From assembly GCA_002387205.1 (NCBI GenBank), contig DGLA01000011.1:86414-150413 (forward strand): a DNA stretch of 64,000 nt, in the 5' to 3' direction. Both the position numbers and the translations under genes were made by a program. Position 1 is the stretch's first letter. Every line of letters starts with the position of its first letter. The notes under the pieces were generated by a model. That model was not told the origin of the DNA, did no database searches, and saw only the letters and a list, made by a program, of their open reading frames with translations. Shown piece by piece: positions 57,770-64,000 of the stretch. Origin of the DNA: Stutzerimonas stutzeri (GTDB lineage Bacteria > Pseudomonadota > Gammaproteobacteria > Pseudomonadales > Pseudomonadaceae).

Positions 57770-59566
57770 GTGCACGTCTCGCAAACCCAGGGCATCCCCG
57801 AGCGCGACAGTGCCGTCCTGCAGCGGGTTTTCCAGATCGTGACCGATCCCCTGTTGATCCTGGATGCGGACGGCGGGCTGCTGCGGCTCAATCCTGCGGC
57901 CTGTCGCCTGCTGGAGCAGGCGGAAGACGCGCCCTCACGGCTGGATGCGCTTATGCATCCAGAGGATTTCCCGCTACTGGCCGGGGCCCTGTGTTCACAC
58001 GCTGCAGCCGATGAGCAGGCGCTGGACGACGCTCGCTACCGGTATCGGGACGGGTTTCGCTGGGTTCGCCAGTTCCTGAGCAGTGTTCACACCGGTGACG
58101 CTGGCCGATATCTGCTGCGCCTGCAGGTGCCGCCACTGCCGGCCGAGCTGCTGGCGAGCCTTCCTCTGGACCAGATGAACGACGGCATGGTGCTGATCGA
58201 CAAGCAGACCTGTCTGCGCTTCGCCAACAGCGCTGCCTGCCGGCTGCTGGGCCAGCCTCTCGCAGCGCTGCTCGACCGCCCGCTCAACAAGGCCATCGCG
58301 CCATGGCGCGAGCACGCCTCGGACCATCTCTGGCAGCAGCTGTGCAGCCAGCGCCGCTTCACGGTAGACCTGACAAGCCCGCTGGACGGCACGCGCGTCA
58401 CCGTGGCGCTTGGCTTTCAACGGTTTCAGTATCCCGACAGCCAGTATGCCCTGCTCAGGCTGGAGGACATCAGCGAGCGCCTGGCGCGCGAGGCCAGGGT
58501 CACCGAGAACGAGCGGCGTTTTCGCACCCTGGTGGAAAACGCACCGGACGGCATCGGACGTTTCTCGCCAGACTGCCACCTGCTTTATGCCAACCCTGCC
58601 CTGCAGCGGCTGCTGAACGACAGGTCGCCACCCGGAACAGCGGTAGCCACCGCACCGGCGTTCGGCTTCGAACAGCAGCAGCACGAGGAATTCGCGACCC
58701 TGGTGGCCTATACCGTCGAGACGGGCGAGAGCCTCGAACGGGAGTTCGTCCACGGCCTGCCCACAGCCGGGCGAGCGCCCAGACATTTGCTGGTGCGCCT
58801 GGTGCCGGAACTCGACAGCGAGGGACTCATCAGCAGCGTGATCGCCATCAGCCGGGATATCACCGGCATCCGCACCACTGAACGCCATCTGGAGGACTCC
58901 AACGCCCGCCTGCGGGAACTGGCCAGCCGCCGCGAAAGCGCCCGCGAGGAAGAACGCAAACTCGTGGCGCGGGAGATCCATGACGAGCTCGGTCAGCACC
59001 TGACCGCACTGCGCATGGGCATCTCGATGCTGCGCCTGCAGTTCGGCAGCCTCGAGCCAGGGCTCGGCGCCCCGGTCGAACGGCTGCTGAGCCTCTGTGA
59101 CGGGACCATCCAGGTGGTCCGCCACCTGGCCACGCAGTTGCGCCCGGCCGCGCTGAACATGGGCCTGGTTGCCGCGCTGGAATGGCTGGTGGACGAATTC
59201 CAGCGCAATACCGGCCTGAACTGCACCCTCGACCTGCCCGGCCAGCGGGTGGAGCTGGACGATGCACGGGTGACCGCGGCCTTCCGCATCGCCCAGGAAG
59301 CCCTGACCAACGTCGCTCGCCATGCCCGGGCGAGCCGAGCGACGATCACCCTGCAACTGCGCGAAGGCAGCTTTCTGCTGGAGGTGCATGACAACGGGCA
59401 GGGCTTCGACCCGCGCCAGGCCGCCAGCCGCTCGCTGGGGCTGGCCGGCCTGCATGAACGCGGCCTGACCCTCGGCGGCCAGGTCATAGTGTTCAGCCAT
59501 CCCGGCCAGGGCACGACCGTTCAGGCCCTGTTTCCCCAGCATCTTCCCGTCAAGGAGTCGCCATGA
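57770..59566 (+). CDS. Soluble multi-PAS sensor histidine kinase (NarX/HisKA_3 type)
   Basis: This 598-residue kinase starts directly with a PAS domain (LQRVFQIVTDPLLILDADGG). Two more PAS-like regions follow near residues 130-230 and 250-370. Then comes a HisKA_3 dimerisation domain with His404 in VAREIHDELGQHLTALRMG and an HATPase domain (FRIAQEALTNVARHA, DNGQGFDPRQ). No signal peptide or membrane segment is visible, so it likely senses an intracellular signal. The start is GTG at 57770 with a weak ribosome site, 14 nt after rlmI. Its stop overlaps the response regulator start by 4 nt. Confidence 0.9.
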   Translation: MHVSQTQGIPERDSAVLQRVFQIVTDPLLILDADGGLLRLNPAACRLLEQAEDAPSRLDALMHPEDFPLLAGALCSHAAADEQALDDARYRYRDGFRWVRQFLSSVHTGDAGRYLLRLQVPPLPAELLASLPLDQMNDGMVLIDKQTCLRFANSAACRLLGQPLAALLDRPLNKAIAPWREHASDHLWQQLCSQRRFTVDLTSPLDGTRVTVALGFQRFQYPDSQYALLRLEDISERLAREARVTENERRFRTLVENAPDGIGRFSPDCHLLYANPALQRLLNDRSPPGTAVATAPAFGFEQQQHEEFATLVAYTVETGESLEREFVHGLPTAGRAPRHLLVRLVPELDSEGLISSVIAISRDITGIRTTERHLEDSNARLRELASRRESAREEERKLVAREIHDELGQHLTALRMGISMLRLQFGSLEPGLGAPVERLLSLCDGTIQVVRHLATQLRPAALNMGLVAALEWLVDEFQRNTGLNCTLDLPGQRVELDDARVTAAFRIAQEALTNVARHARASRATITLQLREGSFLLEVHDNGQGFDPRQAASRSLGLAGLHERGLTLGGQVIVFSHPGQGTTVQALFPQHLPVKESP

Positions 59567-60186
59567 TCCGCCTGCTGATCGCCGATGACCACGCCATCAT
59601 GCGCGAGGGACTCAAGCAGCTCATAGGTCTCGATCCACTTCTGCAGGTGAGCGCCGAGGCAGAAAACGGCGCCCAGGTACTCGAGCGTCTGCGCGAGGGC
59701 GAATACGACCTGCTGCTGCTGGACATGAGCATGCCCGGCATCAGTGGCGAGGCACTGATCGCCAGGGTGCATACCGGGCACAGCAAGCTGCCGATCCTGG
59801 TACTGAGCATGCACAACGAACCGCAGATCGCCCTGCGCGCGCTGCGTGCCGGCGCCTCCGGTTATCTGACCAAGGATCACAATCCGGAAACCCTGCTGGC
59901 CGCCATCCACAAGGTGGCCAAGGGCGGCCGCTATATAGATCCGCGCCTGGCCGAGCAGATCGCCTTGGCCAACACCGATCCCGAGCAGCCTGTCGAAGCC
60001 TTGTCGGACCGTGAGTTCCAGATCCTGCGCCTGCTCGGCCAGGGCCTGGGCGTCAACCAGATCGCCGACCAGCTGGTGATCAGCAACAAGACGGTCAGTA
60101 CCCACAAGACCCGCCTGATGAAGAAGATGGGCTTCCAGTCGAACGCCGACATCGTGCGTTACGCCATGAACAAGGGCCTCGAGTGA
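59563..60186 (+). CDS. LuxR/NarL family response regulator
   Basis: This 207-residue two-domain regulator has a receiver (RLLIADDHAIMREGL, phosphoacceptor Asp54 in LLLLDMSMPG, Lys in GYLTKD) and a LuxR helix-turn-helix (LSDREFQILRLLGQGLGVNQIA, core DREFQILRLLGQG, then SNKTVSTHKTRLMKKMG). It is the cognate partner of the upstream kinase, coupled by ATGA overlap. Targets are unknown. A hairpin 60 nt downstream could end the transcript. Confidence 0.93.
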   Translation: MIRLLIADDHAIMREGLKQLIGLDPLLQVSAEAENGAQVLERLREGEYDLLLLDMSMPGISGEALIARVHTGHSKLPILVLSMHNEPQIALRALRAGASGYLTKDHNPETLLAAIHKVAKGGRYIDPRLAEQIALANTDPEQPVEALSDREFQILRLLGQGLGVNQIADQLVISNKTVSTHKTRLMKKMGFQSNADIVRYAMNKGLE

Positions 60187-60245
60187 TCTGCCCGTAGGCA
60201 TTTCCCTACACCCGTCGCGGTAATTCCTACTGCAGGATCGGAATG

Positions 60246-60270
60246 AGCCGATGTTTGCCTGACATCGGCT
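60246..60270 (+). terminator. Hairpin downstream of the LuxR regulator
   Basis: AGCCGATGT (60246-60254) and ACATCGGCT (60262-60270) form a perfect 9-bp stem with a 7-nt loop. It has no T tract, so it is a candidate terminator or RNA element rather than a sure one. Confidence 0.45.
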
Positions 60271-60304
60271 GCGCCATGCTTCGCCCGTGAGCCCGTGCCA
60301 TCAA

Positions 60305-60316
60305 ACTGATATCAGT
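60305..60316. promoter_or_regulatory. 12-nt perfect palindrome upstream of the chemotaxis cluster
   Basis: ACTGATATCAGT is a perfect 12-nt palindrome 70 nt before the MCP gene start. It could be an operator for a dimeric regulator. I do not recognise the binding protein. Confidence 0.35.
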
Positions 60317-60385
60317 CTTATGGTCTCGGGCACAGCGTTGGCGGGCCCCTGGCTCCGCTGAAATGAAACGGCGGAGATTGCCCAA

Positions 60386-61546
60386 GTGACCGATTCGACC
60401 CCTGCCTCCGGCCTGCTGCCTGCTGCGTTCCCTGCTACGGCAAGCGCGCTGTTCGGCGCCCTCGCCGTGCTCTGGAGCGGTGCCGGAAGCCTTGCCGCCT
60501 GGCCAGTGGCTGCTCTGGTACTGGCCGCCGGCCTAGCCGCGGGCGCCTGGCAACACCGTCAGCTGCAGGCAATGCGTCGTTCCCTTGAACATCCCGAGAC
60601 AGAGGTACCTGTGACCTTGCCTGATAACGAACTAGAAGCCGCCTGCCAGCAGCTGGCTCCGGTGTGGGCCGAGCACATCGAAACTGCACGCAGCCAGACC
60701 GAGCAGGCCATCACCGCCCTGGCCGAGCGTTTCGCCCTGCTCTCCGGGCGCATCCAGGCCAGCATCGACGCCAGTCAGGACAGCGACCTGGTCGATCTGC
60801 TGTCGAGCAGCGAGCGGGAACTGGAGGCTATCGTCACCGCCCTGCGCCAGGCCCTGGACAGCAAGCAGGCCCTGCTCGAGGAGGTCACGCGGCTGTCCGG
60901 CTTTACCGTGCAACTGCACGGCATGGCCAAGGATGTCGCCGATATCGCCAAGCAGACCAACCTGCTCGCCCTCAACGCCGCCATCGAAGCGGCGCGCGCC
61001 GGCGAGGCCGGTCGTGGCTTTGCCGTGGTCGCCGACGAGGTGCGCAAGCTGTCTTCGCTGTCCGGCGAGACGGGACAGAAGATTGGCGAGACGGTCGCGA
61101 CGGTCAGCGCGGCCATCGACAAGACACTCGATGTCTCGCGCGCATCCACCGACACGGACATTGCTGCTCTGGACAACGCCAACCGGGTGATTCACGAGGT
61201 GATAGGGCAGTTGCGCCAGAGCGCCGGGCGGCTGGTCGACGGTCGCGAGGCTATGCGCCGGGACAGCGAGGCGGTGGGGCTGGAGCTTGCAGAGGTGCTG
61301 GTATCCCTGCAGTTCCAGGACCGCGTCAGCCAGATGCTCGGCCATATCCGCGATGACCTGGAGAAGTTCAACCAGCACCTGCAGCTGCGCGAAGGGTGCA
61401 GGACCGCCGGCGAGGCCGCTCCGCCGCAGGACGGCAAGCGCTGGCTGGATGAACTGGCGCGCACCTACACCACCCCCGAACAGCACCAGATTCACCGCGG
61501 TCAGCGCCCCGGCGCGGCCGGTGATTCCGACATCACGTTTTTCTAA
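60386..61546 (+). CDS. Methyl-accepting chemotaxis-type protein with a CheZ-like motif
   Basis: This 386-residue protein has two N-terminal hydrophobic segments (about residues 12-30 and 32-52) with almost no periplasmic loop, then a cytoplasmic MCP signalling domain. The hairpin tip is DIAKQTNLLALNAAIEAARAGE followed by GFAVVADEVRKLSS. Past the signalling helices lies LVSLQFQDRVSQMLGHIRDDL, where Asp312 and Gln316 have the D-x3-Q spacing of the CheZ phosphatase active site. No HAMP or ligand domain is obvious. The start is GTG with GGAG 9 nt upstream. The next gene encodes a CheY, so signal removal by this protein is plausible. Confidence 0.85.
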   Translation: MTDSTPASGLLPAAFPATASALFGALAVLWSGAGSLAAWPVAALVLAAGLAAGAWQHRQLQAMRRSLEHPETEVPVTLPDNELEAACQQLAPVWAEHIETARSQTEQAITALAERFALLSGRIQASIDASQDSDLVDLLSSSERELEAIVTALRQALDSKQALLEEVTRLSGFTVQLHGMAKDVADIAKQTNLLALNAAIEAARAGEAGRGFAVVADEVRKLSSLSGETGQKIGETVATVSAAIDKTLDVSRASTDTDIAALDNANRVIHEVIGQLRQSAGRLVDGREAMRRDSEAVGLELAEVLVSLQFQDRVSQMLGHIRDDLEKFNQHLQLREGCRTAGEAAPPQDGKRWLDELARTYTTPEQHQIHRGQRPGAAGDSDITFF

Positions 61547-61555
61547 GGACACGCC

Positions 61556-61924
61556 ATGAGCAAGACCATTCTCATCGTCGACGACTCTGCCTCCATCCGC
61601 CAGGTCGTTGGCATCAGCCTCAAGAGTGCCGGCTACAGCGTGGTCGAAGCGGTCGACGGCAAGGACGCGCTGAGCAAGCTGGACGGCCGCAAGGTGCACC
61701 TGATGATCAGCGACGTGAACATGCCGAACATGGACGGCATCGCCTTTCTCAAGGCCGTCAAGCAGCTGCCGGCCTACAAGTTCACCCCGGTGATCATGCT
61801 CACCACCGAGGCCGGCGAGGCACGCAAGCAGGAAGGCCAGGCCGCAGGCGCCCGCGCCTGGATCGTCAAACCCTTCCAGCCGGCACAGATGCTCAATGCC
61901 GTCTCCAAGCTGATCCTGCCGTGA
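61556..61924 (+). CDS. cheY: CheY-like response regulator
   Basis: This 122-residue single receiver domain has the acidic pair in LIVDDSASIRQ, phosphoacceptor Asp53 in LMISDVNMPNMDG, Thr/Thr switch in MLTTE and Lys105 in WIVKPF. It lies between the MCP-like gene and the STAS gene in the second chemotaxis cluster, 9 nt after the former. It is of the type found beside CheA in alternative chemotaxis-like systems (Che2/Wsp-like). Whether it drives flagella or another output is not clear from sequence. Confidence 0.93.
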   Translation: MSKTILIVDDSASIRQVVGISLKSAGYSVVEAVDGKDALSKLDGRKVHLMISDVNMPNMDGIAFLKAVKQLPAYKFTPVIMLTTEAGEARKQEGQAAGARAWIVKPFQPAQMLNAVSKLILP

Positions 61925-61941
61925 ACCTGACGAGGACACCC

Positions 61942-62241
61942 ATGAGCGCCGAAGACATCCGCACCATCCGGCTGGAAGGCTCGCTGACCATCTACAGCGC
62001 CGCCGACAGCAAGCCGACCCTGCTGGACCAGCTGAACCCGCCGGGTCGGCTGGCCCTGGACCTCTCGGCTGTCGACGAGATCGACTGCGCCGGCTTGCAG
62101 CTGCTGGTGCTGGCACGCGAGGAAGCCCGTCGCGCCGGCGGCGAACTGCAGCTGGGCGAGTGCAGCGAGACCGTGCACGAAGCGCTGGTGCTCGGCGGCC
62201 TGGTGTCGTTCTTCGCCACTGCAGAGGAGGCAGACGCATGA
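61942..62241 (+). CDS. STAS domain protein of the chemotaxis cluster
   Basis: This 99-residue single STAS domain protein has the fold marks TIRLEGSLTIYSAADSK, RLALDLSAVDEIDCAGLQLLVLA and VHEALVLGGL. In SpoIIAA-type proteins the Ser just before the Gly of this loop is phosphorylated; here the loop reads DCAG, so that site is Ala50. The GTG at 61921 is in frame but the ATG at 61942 has GAGG 7 nt upstream and fits domain start. Its stop overlaps the cheA start by 4 nt, so it is made together with CheA. Role unknown; STAS proteins are found in several chemotaxis clusters. Confidence 0.88.
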   Translation: MSAEDIRTIRLEGSLTIYSAADSKPTLLDQLNPPGRLALDLSAVDEIDCAGLQLLVLAREEARRAGGELQLGECSETVHEALVLGGLVSFFATAEEADA

Positions 62242-64000
62242 TCGACATGGCCGAAGTGCTTCAGACCTTTATCGCCGAGAGCCAGGAACTGCTGCAGCAG
62301 ATGGAGCAGGCCCTGCTCGACATCGAGCAGAATCCCGACGACCCGGACACCCTCAACGCCATCTTTCGTGCCGCGCATACCATCAAGGGCTCGGCCGGAC
62401 TGTTCGGCTTCGATCTGATCGTGGCCTTTACCCATGTGGCCGAGAGCGTGCTGGACCGGGTACGCAGCGGTGAGCTACCCATCGACGGCACCCTCAGCGC
62501 GCTGCTGCTCGAGGCAGGCGACCACCTGGCCGGGCTGATTGCCCAGCTCGACGCCGGCGCCTCGCTCGAGGCGCTGCCAGTGGCGATCATCGACCGCGGT
62601 GAAACGCTGATCAGCCGCATGGGCAGTTACCTCGAGGCGTCTCCAGGCGAAGCCCGCGGCGAACCGGTCACTTCCACTAGCGCCGCAACCGAGGCCGACA
62701 TGAGCCGCGACGGGGGCCACTGGCACCTGTCGCTGCGCTTCGGCACGGACAGCCTGCGCAATGGCATGGACCCGCTGGCCTTTTTCCGCTACCTCAACAC
62801 CTTCGGTCGCATCCTGCATGTCGAGGCGCTCACCGAGCAGCTGCCGGCCGCCGCCGAGATGGATCCGGAGAGCTGCTACCTCGGCTTCGAACTGGCCTTT
62901 GCCAGCGATGCCGACCGGGCCGCGATCGAGGGCGCCTTCGAATTCGTCCGTGAAGACAGCCTGGTGCAGGTCCTGCCGCCGGCGGCAGGACCCGATGCCT
63001 TGCGCGCACACCTGGACGCCCTACCGGAAGACGCCGCCGAGGCCGGCGAGCGGCTGCTGCGCTGTGCCAGCGTCAGCCGCGCCGAACTGGACGCCGTGCT
63101 GGCGCCTGTGCCGGCCATGGCCGAGACGGCTGCCGAGATGACACAAGCCACCCCGAGCCAGCAAAAGGCGCCGGTCGATGGTCCAGCCCCCGCGGCCAGA
63201 GTGCGCGGCGACAACAGCCTGATCCGCGTCGACGCTGGCAAGCTCGACCAGCTGATCAACCTCATCGGCGAGCTGATCATTGCCGGCGCCGGTGCGCGCA
63301 TGATCGCCCAGAGCAGCGGGCTGAGCGCCATGGTCGAAGCCACCGAAGTGCTCTCGCGGCTGGTCGAAGAAGTCCGTGACTCGGCGCTGACCCTGCGCAT
63401 GGTGCAGATCGGCGGCACGTTCAACCGCTTCCAGCGCGTGGTGCGCGATGTTGCCCGCGAGCTGGGCAAGGACATCACGCTGCAGATCAGCGGCGGCGAT
63501 ACCGAGCTGGACAAGACCGTGGTGGAAAAGATCGGCGATCCGCTGACCCACCTGGTGCGCAACGCCATGGATCACGGCATCGAGCCGCTCGAGGTGCGTC
63601 GCGCTGCCGGCAAGCCGTTGCAGGGGCGGGTCAGCCTCAATGCCTACCACGAGGCCGGCGGCATCGTCATCGAGGTTTCCGACGACGGTGGCGGCCTCGA
63701 CCCGCAGAAGATCCTGGCCAAGGCCCTGCAGCGCGGCCTGGTGGCGGACGGACAGGCCCTGGCCGAGAAAGACATTCTCAACCTGATCTTCGAACCGGGC
63801 TTTTCCACTGCCGAAACCGTCAGCAACCTCTCCGGACGCGGCGTCGGCATGGACGTGGTCAAGCGCAACATCACGGCCCTGCGCGGCACCGTCGAGCTGG
63901 ACAGCAGCCTCGGCATCGGCACCTGCGTGCGCATCCGCCTGCCACTGACCCTGGCCATCATCGACGGCTTCCGCATCGGCGTCGGCCAGGCCAGCTATGT
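62238..64000 (+). CDS. cheA: CheA chemotaxis histidine kinase (partial, runs off right edge)
   Basis: About 587 codons are visible. The N-terminal Hpt domain has His47 in FRAAHTIKGSAGLFGF. A variable middle region follows (residues about 140-310), where a P2-like CheY-docking domain may lie (WHLSLRFGTDSLRNGMDPLAFF). Next are the dimerisation helices (LDQLINLIGELIIAGAGARM) and the ATPase domain with HLVRNAMDHGIEP, SDDGGGLDPQKI and GRGVGMDVVKRNI. The CheW-like domain starts at the window edge (LAIIDGFRIGVG). GAGGAGG lies 7 nt upstream and the ATG overlaps the STAS stop. Later cluster genes (cheW, cheR, cheB) are expected beyond 64000. Confidence 0.95.
   Translation, partial: MIDMAEVLQTFIAESQELLQQMEQALLDIEQNPDDPDTLNAIFRAAHTIKGSAGLFGFDLIVAFTHVAESVLDRVRSGELPIDGTLSALLLEAGDHLAGLIAQLDAGASLEALPVAIIDRGETLISRMGSYLEASPGEARGEPVTSTSAATEADMSRDGGHWHLSLRFGTDSLRNGMDPLAFFRYLNTFGRILHVEALTEQLPAAAEMDPESCYLGFELAFASDADRAAIEGAFEFVREDSLVQVLPPAAGPDALRAHLDALPEDAAEAGERLLRCASVSRAELDAVLAPVPAMAETAAEMTQATPSQQKAPVDGPAPAARVRGDNSLIRVDAGKLDQLINLIGELIIAGAGARMIAQSSGLSAMVEATEVLSRLVEEVRDSALTLRMVQIGGTFNRFQRVVRDVARELGKDITLQISGGDTELDKTVVEKIGDPLTHLVRNAMDHGIEPLEVRRAAGKPLQGRVSLNAYHEAGGIVIEVSDDGGGLDPQKILAKALQRGLVADGQALAEKDILNLIFEPGFSTAETVSNLSGRGVGMDVVKRNITALRGTVELDSSLGIGTCVRIRLPLTLAIIDGFRIGVGQASY

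Noticed and set aside
57995..59542. 515-aa minus-strand ORF over the PAS kinase
   Set aside because: It is antisense to intact PAS, HisKA_3 and HATPase motifs.
60227..60254. FliA (sigma-28) promoter suggested by GCCGAT upstream of the MCP gene
   Set aside because: The -35 region lacks TCAAG or TAAAG, and GCCGATGT is one arm of a perfect hairpin.
60632..62248. 538-aa minus-strand ORF over the MCP, cheY and STAS genes
   Set aside because: It spans three sense genes with clear motifs and ribosome sites, so it is a shadow.

Overview
The window is about 64 kb of GC-rich, densely coding chromosome from a Pseudomonas-type gammaproteobacterium. Most proteins are recognisable as close relatives of Pseudomonas aeruginosa proteins, and long runs of genes follow the order I remember from that genome: pilGHIJK-chpA, gshB-tonB-algH-ruvX-pyrR-pyrB-pyrC', pilTU-yggS-proC-yggT-metXW-rdgB-hemW, trmB-thiG-thiS-mtgA, and rpoH-ftsXEY-M16-rsmD. 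The arcDABC operon in the middle, a CHASE hybrid kinase beside rpoH, and the type of palindromic intergenic repeat point to the stutzeri/mendocina side of the genus. The species call is inference. I saw no tRNA, rRNA, IS element, prophage or CRISPR array.

Layout. 1-8.1 kb (minus): the Pil-Chp chemosensory system controlling type IV pilus twitching and cAMP; chpA runs off the left edge. 8.3-14.3 kb (plus): glutathione synthetase, a TonB-like protein, algH, ruvX and the pyrR-pyrB-pyrC' pyrimidine genes. 14.3-16.9 kb: a TM2-domain protein, then a two-gene unit (radical SAM protein plus DUF4130-type protein) preceded by a near-perfect LexA box, which looks like a poorly characterised SOS-controlled DNA repair pair. 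16.9-19.2 kb (minus): pilT and pilU, the pilus retraction ATPases. 19.2-27.8 kb (plus): yggS, proC, yggT, a dynamin-like GTPase, and the metX-metW-DUF4426-rdgB-hemW-DUF3392 operon. 28.4-33.2 kb: arcDABC arginine deiminase operon behind an ANR/FNR-type site. 33.3-37.1 kb (minus): DUF1329 protein, trmB, thiG, thiS, DUF423 protein. 37.2-40.7 kb (plus): mtgA and the CHASE hybrid kinase. 40.8-44.8 kb (minus): rpoH and ftsY-ftsE-ftsX. 45-49.6 kb (plus): a pair of M16 proteases, rsmD and a YheT-type hydrolase. 49.6-51.8 kb: a divergent TetR regulator and aldehyde dehydrogenase with a clear operator. 52-56 kb: coaD, ferredoxin, a small membrane protein, mutM, an HDOD protein and pfpI. 56.04-56.56 kb: a repeat-filled intergenic region. 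56.6-60.2 kb: rlmI and a soluble PAS kinase/LuxR regulator pair. 60.4-64 kb: a second chemotaxis cluster (MCP, CheY, STAS protein, CheA) running off the right edge.

Most genes are core metabolism and housekeeping. The parts most worth following up are the SOS-linked radical SAM/DUF4130 pair, the MCP-like protein carrying a CheZ-like D-x3-Q motif, the dynamin-like GTPase, the TetR operator placed inside a promoter spacer, and the 56 kb repeat block. Function statements come from family recognition by eye. Motifs and coordinates come from the sequence.
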